Below are positions 54,173 to 63,142 of a stretch of 64,000 nt of DNA, one piece after another (positions within the stretch are counted from its first letter, which is position 1; each line of letters begins with the position of its first letter). The stretch is from an uncultured Lachnospiraceae bacterium. GTDB taxonomy: Bacteria > Bacillota > Clostridia > Lachnospirales > Lachnospiraceae. Position numbers and translations under genes: made by a program. The notes beneath the pieces are model-generated. The model saw nothing but the letters and a program-made list of their open reading frames with translations, was not told the DNA's origin and did no database searches. The stretch spans positions 124,001 through 188,000 of the forward strand of contig CANRMI010000002.1 of the NCBI GenBank assembly GCA_947631685.1, given 5' to 3'.

Positions 54173-56032
54173 ATGAAAAAAACATCTTTTTTAAAAATAC
54201 CTATAAACCGTATACTGGCACTTCTTTTCCTGGACGTCATATCTATCTTGACAGCTTCTTTTGCTGCCATTTATCTGCGGTTTGAATTTCGGTTTAACGC
54301 AATCCCACGGATATATCTGGAAAGATATGAGCGCATTATCCCTGTTACCATTATAGTAACCCTGTTTTTCTTCTTTTTGTGGCGGCTGTATAAAAGTGTC
54401 TGGCGTTACGCGAGCGCTACCGAAATGGTAAACATTATTTTGGCCACCGGCTGCTCCGCGCTGGCGCAATGGGTGTTGTGTGCGATATGGAAGCAGAACA
54501 TGCCCAGAAGTTATTATGTATTGTATTGGATTTTTCTGTTCGGGTTGACCTGTATCATTCGCTTTAGCTATAGGATCCTGCGGCTGATCAATTCCAAACG
54601 GATGAACATGGGAAGGAGTGCCGGTGTAGTCAATGTTATGGTGATTGGGGCAGGCGCTGCCGGCAATGCTATTTTAAAAGAGATCGAGAGCAGTCAATAC
54701 ATTAATTTGCGGGTAAGATGCATCATAGATGACAACAAAGGCTGCCATGGGAAAATATTAAGAGGGATTCCCATTGTGGGAGGAAGGGAGAAGATCATAG
54801 AGGCAGCCAGGGAATATGGGGTGGATGAGATTATTCTTGCTATTCCCTCCGCGGACAGAACGAAGAGAAGGGAAATCCTGGAGATCTGTAAAGAAACAGG
54901 CTGTAAGTTGAGAACGCTTCCGGGTATGTACCAGCTGATCAACGGAGAGGTATCGGTATCCAGACTGCGGGAGGTAGATATTGATGACCTGCTGGGAAGG
55001 GCGCCGGTCAAGATCAATGTAGACGAGGTGGCAGGATATGTGAGCGGCAAAGTGGTCATGGTTACCGGCGGCGGTGGTTCCATTGGAAGTGAACTGTGCA
55101 GACAGATAGCCGGACACGGCCCCAAACAGCTGATCGCGGTGGATATTTATGAAAATAATGTTTATGATCTTCAGCAGGAATTAAAAAGGGATTATCCGCA
55201 GCTGAATCTGGTGGTATTGATCGCGTCAGTGAGAAATACCAACAGAATGAATGCTATTTTTGAAAAATATCATCCCCAGATCATCTACCATGCCGCGGCG
55301 CATAAGCACGTGCCTCTTATGGAGGAAAGCCCCGGCGAAGCGATCAAGAACAATGTATTCGGAACATACAAAACAGCAATGGCGGCCCAGCGGCATGGCG
55401 CCGAAAAATTTGTACTGATCTCTACGGATAAAGCTGTGAATCCCACCAATATCATGGGAGCTTCCAAACGGATCTGCGAGATGATCATTCAAATGCTGAG
55501 CCGGCATTCTCAAACCAATTTTGTGGCGGTTCGTTTTGGAAATGTATTGGGAAGCAACGGCAGTGTGATCCCTCTGTTTAAACGTCAGATCGAAGAGGGC
55601 GGTCCGGTGACGGTGACGGATCCCAATATCGTGAGATATTTCATGACCATACCGGAAGCGGTATCTTTAGTGCTGCAGGCCGGCGCTTACGCGAAGGGCG
55701 GCGAGATCTTTGTGCTGGATATGGGAGAGCCCGTAAAGATTCTGGATCTGGCTCAAAATTTGATCAAGCTTTCAGGGTACAGAGTAGGAGAAGATATAGA
55801 GATCCAGTTTACTGGTCTGCGGCCTGGGGAAAAAATGTACGAAGAGCTATTGATGCAGGAAGAGGGACTGGTTAAAACCGATAATGAGTTGATCTATATC
55901 GGAAAGCCCATTGAGTTTGATGAAGAGGAATTTAAGATCCAGTTAAAGAAGTTAGAGCAGGACGCTATTGCTGAAACCGCAGATATCAGGAACGATATCA
56001 AGAGGATCGTGCCCACGTATCATCATAGCTAA
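54173..56032 (+). CDS. UDP-sugar 4,6-dehydratase, membrane-bound (CapD/EpsC/WbpM family)
   Basis: A 619-residue protein: four N-terminal membrane helices (about 10-130), a Rossmann-like linker domain with VMVIGAGAAGNAILKEI, then the long SDR domain with MVTGGGGSIGSELCRQ, HAAAHKHVPLMEESP, STDKAVNPTNIMGASKRICE (Ser-Met-Lys catalytic set of this family) and GLRPGEKMYEELL. Relatives convert UDP-GlcNAc to UDP-4-keto-6-deoxy-sugar, the entry to QuiNAc, FucNAc or bacillosamine. The next enzyme in such a route is not in the window. Confidence 0.9.
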   Translation: MKKTSFLKIPINRILALLFLDVISILTASFAAIYLRFEFRFNAIPRIYLERYERIIPVTIIVTLFFFFLWRLYKSVWRYASATEMVNIILATGCSALAQWVLCAIWKQNMPRSYYVLYWIFLFGLTCIIRFSYRILRLINSKRMNMGRSAGVVNVMVIGAGAAGNAILKEIESSQYINLRVRCIIDDNKGCHGKILRGIPIVGGREKIIEAAREYGVDEIILAIPSADRTKRREILEICKETGCKLRTLPGMYQLINGEVSVSRLREVDIDDLLGRAPVKINVDEVAGYVSGKVVMVTGGGGSIGSELCRQIAGHGPKQLIAVDIYENNVYDLQQELKRDYPQLNLVVLIASVRNTNRMNAIFEKYHPQIIYHAAAHKHVPLMEESPGEAIKNNVFGTYKTAMAAQRHGAEKFVLISTDKAVNPTNIMGASKRICEMIIQMLSRHSQTNFVAVRFGNVLGSNGSVIPLFKRQIEEGGPVTVTDPNIVRYFMTIPEAVSLVLQAGAYAKGGEIFVLDMGEPVKILDLAQNLIKLSGYRVGEDIEIQFTGLRPGEKMYEELLMQEEGLVKTDNELIYIGKPIEFDEEEFKIQLKKLEQDAIAETADIRNDIKRIVPTYHHS

Positions 56033-56086
56033 GGGGAGAGCAGGTAGCTGTAAATAATCACAGATGAAGACATTGAAGGAGAATAA

Positions 56087-57295
56087 TTGAAAGTTTTTAT
56101 TATTAATGTAGTATGCGGAAAGGGAAGTACGGGACATATTGTACAGGATTTATATGATAAAATTCTTTCTGCAGGAAATGATGCTTATATAGCCTATGGA
56201 CGAGGAGAAGCACCTCAGGAAATTCACAGTGGCAGAATTGGAAGCAGGCTGGATGTCTTGATTCATGCAGGTTTGAGCAGGATTACAGATAAGCAGGGGG
56301 ACTATTCTGTACGGGCCACGAAAAAGCTGGTTCGAAAAATACGGTCATATGCGCCGGATTTGATTCACCTGCATAATATACATGGTTATTATATAAATTA
56401 TAAAATTCTATTTGATTTTTTGCGTCAATATGGGAAACCGGTAATCTGGACAATGCACGACTGCTGGGCATTTACGGGGCATTGTGCCCATTATGAAGGG
56501 GTAATGTGTGAAGGCTGGCTCTCTGGATGCCGTTCTTGTAAGGCGTTGTTTACTTATCCGAAAGCCTATATAAATTGCAATACAGGAAAAAATTATGAAA
56601 ATAAGAAAAAGGCGTTTTTAATTCCGCGCTTAACGCTGGTTACTCCGTCTTTGTGGTTGAAAAATCAGCTGGCCCGTTCTTTTTTTTATAAAGTACCCTG
56701 CGTGGTTATAAATAATGGAATCAATCTGGAAACATTTCAGTTTGTCGGCAGCGATATTAAGAAAAAACTTGGAATATCGGATAAAAAAATGATTCTCGGG
56801 GTTGCCTATGTATGGACTAAATTCAAGGGATTTGAAGATCTTATTGAGTTGGCAAAGAAATTGGATTCCGAATATGTAATATGCATGATTGGATTAAGCA
56901 GACAGCAGTTAAAGAATTTGCCGGATAGAATAATAGGAATGGAAAGAACAGACGGACAGGCAGAACTGGTGGAATATTATTCAGCAGCTGATGTTTTTCT
57001 GAATTTGACTTATGAGGATACTTTCCCTACTATAAATATAGAGGCATTAGCTTGTGGAACTCCCGTGATTACGTATAGAACTGGCGGAAGTGCGGAGATT
57101 ATTGACGATACATGTGGAGCCGCAGTGGAAAAAAGAGATTTTTCCAGTATCATACATGAAATATCCATATGGACTAATAAAGAATGCGGTAAAGAATGCA
57201 GGGAACGGGCTATGCGGTATGCGAAGGAAGATTGTTTCCAAAAATATATGGAGTTATATGCAGAAAGTATAAATAAACTAAAAGGATTTAAATAA
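56087..57295 (+). CDS. family 4 glycosyltransferase
   Basis: A 402-residue GT-B enzyme with the N-terminal motif VVCGKGSTGHIVQDLYD typical of WcaF/ExpE7-like glycosyltransferases, IWTMHDCWAFTGHC and VFLNLTYEDTFPTINIEALACGTPVI (donor site). The start codon is TTG 56087 after GAAGGAG. Base composition changes here: the coding sequence is visibly more AT-rich than all genes to the left. Confidence 0.87.
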   Translation: MKVFIINVVCGKGSTGHIVQDLYDKILSAGNDAYIAYGRGEAPQEIHSGRIGSRLDVLIHAGLSRITDKQGDYSVRATKKLVRKIRSYAPDLIHLHNIHGYYINYKILFDFLRQYGKPVIWTMHDCWAFTGHCAHYEGVMCEGWLSGCRSCKALFTYPKAYINCNTGKNYENKKKAFLIPRLTLVTPSLWLKNQLARSFFYKVPCVVINNGINLETFQFVGSDIKKKLGISDKKMILGVAYVWTKFKGFEDLIELAKKLDSEYVICMIGLSRQQLKNLPDRIIGMERTDGQAELVEYYSAADVFLNLTYEDTFPTINIEALACGTPVITYRTGGSAEIIDDTCGAAVEKRDFSSIIHEISIWTNKECGKECRERAMRYAKEDCFQKYMELYAESINKLKGFK

Positions 57296-57320
57296 AATAA
57301 AGGCAAATAAGGTGGTGCAA

Positions 57321-58544
57321 ATGGCGGCAAATATCCTGGTAGTTTCACAATACTTTTATCCTGAGGAGTTTCGGATCAATGATATTTGCAGGGAATGGAT
57401 CAAGCGCGGGCATCAGGTAACTGTAGTTACGGGGATACCGAATTATCCGCAGGGACGTTTCTTTCAAGGATATAGCTGGTTAAAAGGACGCAGAGAGAGT
57501 TATGAGGGGATTCAGATCATTCGGCTTCCTATCATTCCTAGGGGAAAAAATTCCCTGATGCTGGTTCTGAATTATTTTTCCTTTGTCTTTTCCGGATTTT
57601 TCTGGCGGTTGTTTACGAAAGTAAAAGCGGATAAGGTGTTTATTTTTGAGGTGTCTCCAATGACTCAGGCTTTAGTGGGAGTCTGGTATGCTAAACGGCG
57701 AAAAATCCCCTGCTATATCTATGTGCAGGATCTGTGGCCGGAAAATATAGAACTTTTGACAGGACTGCACAATAAAGTGATCATTGGATGGATCGACAGA
57801 ATGGTAAATTATATTTACCAAAACTGCACGAAAATTTTCGCGACATCGCCCAGCTTTGTGAAGAGACTGGAGGAGAGGAAGAGCGCTTCCGGCAAAGTTT
57901 TATATTGGCCGCAGTATGCGGAAGAGTTCTATCGGCCCATCAGCGCGGCAGAAGCCAGTAAATGTATAGAACCGGAAGCAATTCCTATGAATGATACGTT
58001 TAAGATCGTGTTTACCGGCAATATAGGCTATGCGCAGGGCTTGGATGTATTGCCTAAGGTGGCGGCAGATTTAAAGGCGGAAGGGATTCGCTGCGTTTTT
58101 TACATCATTGGTGAGGGGCGTTTCCGGCAGGAGTTGGAAAAGGAGATAACGGAAGAAGACGTGGCAGATATGTTCTGCCTGCCAGGACGAAAGCGGCCGC
58201 AGGAGATTCCCAATTATATGGCCCTTATGGATGTCGCGTTTCTTTCTTTTGCGGATGCGCCGCTGTTTGAGATGACAATACCGGCCAAACTGCAGTCCTA
58301 CATGGCCTGCGGAATACCGATATTGGCAGCGGCTAAGGGTGAGAGTGAAAGAATCATAAAGGAGGCAGAATGCGGTCTGTGCTGTGAAATGGGCAACATA
58401 AAACAAATTAAGGAAACCATTATCCATTTTATGCAGATCGATCACGAGCAAATGCAGAGAATGGCTGCAAACGCGAGAGCGTATTGGGAGAAAAACTTTA
58501 AACCCGATAAGCTTTTGGATGAAATGGAGCAATATATGGTATGA
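57321..58544 (+). CDS. family 4 glycosyltransferase (WbuB-like)
   Basis: A 407-residue GT-B enzyme of the WbuB type, often an N-acetyl-L-fucosamine transferase: ILVVSQYFYPEEFRINDICREW, GIPNYPQGRFFQGY, YVQDLWPENI and FTGNIGYAQGLDVLPK. FucNAc specificity is known in some relatives and cannot be claimed here. ATG 57321 is preferred over GTG 57312 since AAGGTGGT lies just before it. Confidence 0.87.
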   Translation: MAANILVVSQYFYPEEFRINDICREWIKRGHQVTVVTGIPNYPQGRFFQGYSWLKGRRESYEGIQIIRLPIIPRGKNSLMLVLNYFSFVFSGFFWRLFTKVKADKVFIFEVSPMTQALVGVWYAKRRKIPCYIYVQDLWPENIELLTGLHNKVIIGWIDRMVNYIYQNCTKIFATSPSFVKRLEERKSASGKVLYWPQYAEEFYRPISAAEASKCIEPEAIPMNDTFKIVFTGNIGYAQGLDVLPKVAADLKAEGIRCVFYIIGEGRFRQELEKEITEEDVADMFCLPGRKRPQEIPNYMALMDVAFLSFADAPLFEMTIPAKLQSYMACGIPILAAAKGESERIIKEAECGLCCEMGNIKQIKETIIHFMQIDHEQMQRMAANARAYWEKNFKPDKLLDEMEQYMV

Positions 58545-58576
58545 AACACAGAAAATAGTAATAGGAGGACAGTAAA

Positions 58577-60471
58577 GTGATTTCAGTGATTTTATGGTTT
58601 ACAATCTTATCAGCGGGAAGCGTATGCGGCGCGGCTGTATGGAAAAAGCGCTATGAAGAGATGTTTCCGGTTACATGTTCGGCAATCGTGCTTATTCTCT
58701 TCATATGTGGGATCGTAGGAAGCTTAAAGGCCGGCGTTGTCATAACAGAACTTCTGGCGGCAGCCCTGTACATTTTTACTGCAATATATTTGATCAGATT
58801 AAAAGATATTCAGAATTTCAGGAAAAATCTGATTACTTCGGGGGGGTAATTCTTTGTGTTATTCTTGCAGGCGCATGTCTTTTTAATTATGGAAAACTAG
58901 CGGATTCCAATGATGAATTTTCACATTGGGCGACGGTAGTGAAGGCTATGGTCGCTTTAGACGACTTTGGCACCAATCCAAAAGCAAATCTTCTTTTTCC
59001 AGAGTATCCTCCAGGAATGTCCCTTTTCCAATATTTTTTGCAAAAAATTTATATTTTTACAGATGGAGCAAAGTTCAGTGAATGGCGTTTGTATCTGGCA
59101 TACCAGGTACTGTTCTTTGCTTTTGTCATGCCATTTTTCAACAATATAAAACAGAAAAAAGCATATTCCGCTCTTGTTTCCGTGATTGTCATTTTTCTAT
59201 GTCCGTTAATTTTTTTCAACACGGTATATACCGCATTATACATTGATCCTATGCTGGGAATGCTTGCGGGAACAGGCCTGGCAACGGTTTTTTTGTGCGA
59301 AAACAGAGATTGGCTATATACCTTAAGAATTGCTTGTACCTGTATGATGCTGGTACTGTGTAAGGATGTTGGTATCTTATTTGCCATATTTATTGTAGTG
59401 GCCTATATAATAGTTCGGTTATACGATAACAAGCGGGCATTGTGGAAAACCTGGAAAAAAGCAGCAGCAGAAAGTTCGCTTCTTATTATGGCGCTATGGC
59501 TGCCGAGGTTGGTATGGAGTATTCATTTAAAGTATACAGTGGCCAGTAAAACTTTTACCGTACCGGTAGATTGGGGAAAATTTTTTAATATCATTACAGC
59601 CAGAGAGCAGGGCTGGCAGAGAACGGCCTGGGAAGGGTATTTTAAAAAGCTGATTTCGCAGACATTGCCGGTAGGCAATACCGGTATTTCCCTTAATTAT
59701 TCAGGATTAGCGCTGCTTATGTTGGGAGCGGCAACTGTTTTATTTTTATGGTGTGAAAAGGAGCAGGAGGGTAAAAAGTTTAAAAGCAGATTGCTGATAG
59801 CAGTTATGAGCTGCCAATATGCCATTTATGCGGTGGGTTTATGTATCTTATATATGTTTAAATTTGGTTCATACGAAGGCCCCAGGTATGCTTCGTTTGA
59901 CAGGTACATGAATATTGTAAATCTGGCTATGGGGATTTTTGTCATACTGTGTCTGCTGAAGATTTTCCAAAGAAGCGAACATATGGTAGAAAGTGGAATC
60001 CTTATTCTCAGTGGGATCATATTGATCTCTCCAATGGAGTATGTGGGTAATTATCTTAGGCGATATTATGTAACCAGTGCTTTGAATATAAGGGCACCTT
60101 ATGAAGCAATTTCTGCCGAGATAGAAAAATACATACCGGAAGGGGCTGAAATGTGGCTTATAGCTCAGGAATCAAAAGGCTTTGAGCGACTAATTGTTAA
60201 TTTTAATGTACAGGAGAAATTTATAAAATGCTATAACTCTACTGGGAGTATAGGAGAACCCTTTTATGAAGGAGACGTGTGGACGACTCCAATGACAGTA
60301 GAAGAGTGGGAGAATTTGTATATAGAAGGCTGCGATTACGTTGTCCTATATAGAATAAATGATTATTTTGTCCAGAACTTTAAAAGTGCGTTCGCGGATG
60401 ATGCGGAAATAGCAGAAGGAACCATCTATAAAGTGAACAAAGAAACAGGATTGCTTGAAAAATGCGAATGA
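58577..60471 (+). pseudogene. frameshifted polytopic membrane protein (phase-OFF or disrupted)
   Basis: From GTG 58577 (GGAGG upstream) a 90-residue membrane-helix protein runs to a TAA at 58847-58849 immediately after seven Gs (58840-58846). The -1 frame continues without a stop to 60471. Adding one G (or removing two) gives one protein of about 631 residues with roughly thirteen helices, in which the joined TSGG-VILCVILAGACLF forms one helix. After it comes KLADSNDEFSHWATVVKAM, an acidic extracellular loop like the GT-C catalytic loop, and an extracellular C-terminal domain. All other parts are intact, so the break is recent or reversible. Separate start sites for the second part, such as 58675, are only alternative-frame readings of the first part. 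Confidence 0.8.
58840..58846 (+). repeat. G7 homopolymer at a frameshift
   Basis: Seven Gs in an AT-rich setting; the gene is in frame only at G5 or G8. A candidate slipped-strand tract. Confidence 0.85.
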
Positions 60472-60489
60472 CTATAGGAGAAAAATAAA

Positions 60490-61584
60490 ATGAGTGCAGA
60501 TAAAATGATCATTGTGATTCCGTCGTTAAATCCATCGGAGCAGTTGGAGCATTTAATAGAGTCGCTGGTCCAGAGCGGATATAGTAACTTCATTGTGGTA
60601 GATGATGGAAGTAATTCTTTAAGCTATAAATCAATTTTTGAAAGACTTAATGAGAGGAAAGAGGTTGTTCTGCTGACACATGCTGTAAATCAGGGTAAGG
60701 GAAGAGCTCTGAAAACGGCCTTTAATTATATTTTAAGTCATGTCCAGAAATATAGTCAGATAACAGGAATTATTACAGTGGATGGTGATGGGCAGCACAA
60801 AATTGACGATATTGATAAATGTGTTCTTGCCTTTGAAAAGGAAAACAGTTTGACAACATCAGAGAACAGTATAGTTTTGGGCTGCAGATGTTTTGATCAA
60901 GACGCGCATGTTCCGCTCAGAAGCCGGCTGGGGAACAAATGTACCAAGATTGTCTTAAGGTATCTTTGTAATATAAATATATCGGACAGTCAGACAGGAC
61001 TCCGTGCTTTTCCCCTGAATTTGCTTCCAAGGCTTATGGCAATATCAGGAGAACGCTATGAATATGAAACAAATATGCTGCTGGAATTGGCAGAAGAAAA
61101 TACGAGGATGGTGGAAGTGCCGATAAGCACGATTTATGAAAATAACAATGCGGCCTCCCATTTTAATCCTATAAGAGATTCAGCCAGAATATATGGAGTC
61201 ATTTTGAAATATTCCATGGCATCAATGTTGTCTGCCTGTTTAGATTATCTGGTGTTTGCTGTCTTAAAACCTTATTGCACTAGCGTATGGGTTTTGACTT
61301 TTATTGGCAGAGCAATAGCGGCATTGTTTAATTTCACAATTAATAAAAAGGTAGTCTTTCAAAACTCGAGCAACATCGGACCGCAGATCATCAAATATTT
61401 GTGCCTGTTGCTTGTATCCGGAAGTATTTCAGCTTTTTTAGTACAGACGGTACATTCCGTTTTGCCAATTAGTATTTTATTGATCAAGTTGGTAGTTGAA
61501 CTTGCTTTATATTTTGTCAATTTTTATGTTCAGAAAAACTTTGTATTTGTTAAGGAGGGAAAAAATGTCAATAAAAATCAATAG
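60490..61584 (+). CDS. family 2 glycosyltransferase fused to a GtrA-like membrane domain
   Basis: A 364-residue two-domain protein. Residues 1-235 are a DPM/GtrB-like GT2: IIVIPSLNPSEQL, VVDDGS and TVDGDGQHKI (DxD-like) and SQTGLRAFP. Residues about 240-355 form a four-helix GtrA domain (CLDYLVFAVLKPY, FIGRAIAALFNFTINKKVVF, FVNFYVQKNFVFVKE). GtrA proteins are thought to flip the polyprenyl-linked sugar made by GtrB, so both steps may be in one chain. It overlaps the radical SAM gene by 20 bases. Confidence 0.88.
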   Translation: MSADKMIIVIPSLNPSEQLEHLIESLVQSGYSNFIVVDDGSNSLSYKSIFERLNERKEVVLLTHAVNQGKGRALKTAFNYILSHVQKYSQITGIITVDGDGQHKIDDIDKCVLAFEKENSLTTSENSIVLGCRCFDQDAHVPLRSRLGNKCTKIVLRYLCNINISDSQTGLRAFPLNLLPRLMAISGERYEYETNMLLELAEENTRMVEVPISTIYENNNAASHFNPIRDSARIYGVILKYSMASMLSACLDYLVFAVLKPYCTSVWVLTFIGRAIAALFNFTINKKVVFQNSSNIGPQIIKYLCLLLVSGSISAFLVQTVHSVLPISILLIKLVVELALYFVNFYVQKNFVFVKEGKNVNKNQ

Positions 61585-62486
61585 TTTTGGCGGGGTCGGG
61601 GTTTGGCTTTTAAGAAAGAAAGCGTCAAATATGACATCTAAGTTAGCTCTGGAAATTACGAACAAGCAGTATGCGAAGAAAGTGCAAAAATATGTGAAAG
61701 ACTTTAATGAAGGGGAAGAAATACCTGTTTTTAAAATGGTCAATATTGAAACAGTAAACAGATGCAATGGCAAATGTGCGTTTTGTCCGGCAAATATTTA
61801 TGAAGAAAAGCGTGAATTAAAAATGATGCCAGAGGAATTATTTCAAAAGATTATTTTGGAATTAAAATCTTTGCAATGGCAGGGGCAGATATTTCTTAAT
61901 GTTAATAATGAACCGCTGATCGATAAAAATATATCTGAAAGAGCAGCCTTTGTCAAAAAGCAGTTAGGTGACAATGTTATAGTATCAATGTTTACTAATG
62001 GAAGTTTGCTGACGATAGAACGCCTGGCATCACTAGTGGGGGGTAGATGAACTGATTATAAATAATTATAGTGAGAAGTATAAATTGAATGAAAATATTT
62101 CTCAATTATATTGGTTTGTAAAAAAGAATCCTCAAAGATTTAAAAATATAAAAATCACTATAAATAGAAGGTATTCAAAGGAAATATTATCTACCAGAGC
62201 AGGAAATGCGCCGAACAAGAAAAAGCGGAACAATAATGTTGTTGATACATGCATTTACCCATATACTGATATTACTATTTTCCCGGACGGGAAAGTGGGG
62301 TTATGCTGTAACGATTGTTTTGAAGTCACAGATTATGGAAATGTAAACGAAACGCCACTTCTAAATATTTGGAAAGGAGAAAAACTGGCCGCAGTAAGAA
62401 AACAGATGATCCATGGCCGTCTAAATGTTCCTTTTTGTACAGAGTGTGATGTGGTAGATTCTGGGTTCAGGGAGAAATTAATATGA
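61565..62486 (+). pseudogene. frameshifted radical SAM/SPASM protein (phase-OFF or disrupted)
   Basis: The first part (from ATG 61565, after AAGGAGGG) has the radical SAM cluster CNGKCAFC in ETVNRCNGKCAFCPA and runs to TGA 62048-62050, just past a G6 run (62038-62043). The +1 frame then continues to 62486 and holds a SPASM domain: CIYPYTDITIFPDGKVGLCCNDC and NVPFCTECD with auxiliary-cluster cysteines. Removing one G (or adding two) restores one protein of about 306 residues. The second part on its own could start only at TTG 62085. Radical SAM/SPASM proteins commonly modify peptides or sugars; target unknown. It overlaps the next methyltransferase by ATGA. Confidence 0.85.
62038..62043 (+). 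repeat. G6 homopolymer at a frameshift
   Basis: Six Gs; the radical SAM reading frame is continuous only at G5 or G8. Confidence 0.8.
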
Positions 62487-63124
62487 ATGAAACGGAAAAA
62501 ATAATAGCAACAAATTGGACAGAATATTATTCAAAATCTAAAAGTGTATTTTCAACATTGACACAAAAAATAACGTTAAAAGAATTATCAAAATATATAA
62601 ATCGTTATGCGGGTTCTGAGTTGAACATAATGGAATTGGGCGGCGGAAATAGCTGCTTTGCCGAAAAATTGATGAAGCAGGTTGACATTTCCAGCTATTC
62701 TATTATAGATAACTGCGCAGTGGCGATAGAAAAGTTTCGCGAAATGAAATTGCCGGGAAATGCATATATGGCAGATTTAACAAAAGGAAATATAGCGGAT
62801 GATATAGGACAAAAATTCGATGTAGTATACAGCGTAGGCTTAATTGAACATTTCCGCGGAAAGATGATAGAAAAAATTATTGATGCGCATTTTCAGTTAT
62901 GTAAAAAGGGGGGGTTGGTAATCATCTGTGTTCCCACTCCGACTTTACAGTATCGTATTGTCAGAAAAGGGATGGAATTATTAGGAAAGTGGGGATTTCC
63001 AGATGAAAAACCATTGAAAAACAAAGATTTGGATGCTATAATTAAAATGTATGGCATTGTAGTAGAAAAAATGATTAATTATAAATTACCTTTGACTCAG
63101 CTGATTTATGTTGTCAGGACATAA
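62483..63124 (+). CDS. class I SAM-dependent methyltransferase
   Basis: A 213-residue methyltransferase: SAM motif IMELGGGNSCFAEKL, the acidic post-motif YSIIDNCAVAIEKF and VVYSVGLIEHFRG. It probably methylates a sugar or lipid-linked intermediate. An intact G7 run (62908-62914) lies in KKGGLVI; a change of one or two Gs there would truncate the protein. It is coupled to the radical SAM gene by an ATGA overlap and followed at 18 bases by a CgeB-like gene. Confidence 0.82.
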   Translation: MNETEKIIATNWTEYYSKSKSVFSTLTQKITLKELSKYINRYAGSELNIMELGGGNSCFAEKLMKQVDISSYSIIDNCAVAIEKFREMKLPGNAYMADLTKGNIADDIGQKFDVVYSVGLIEHFRGKMIEKIIDAHFQLCKKGGLVIICVPTPTLQYRIVRKGMELLGKWGFPDEKPLKNKDLDAIIKMYGIVVEKMINYKLPLTQLIYVVRT

Positions 63125-63142
63125 ATTGAAAGGACAGTAGTT

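Noticed and set aside
58675..58850. Start of a separate 598-codon gene at 58675
   Set aside because: Its first 58 codons are an alternative-frame reading of the 58577 gene, with a hydrophilic, Cys/Arg-rich sequence unlike a membrane protein start. The good sequence begins only after the G7 run, so a frameshift is the better explanation.
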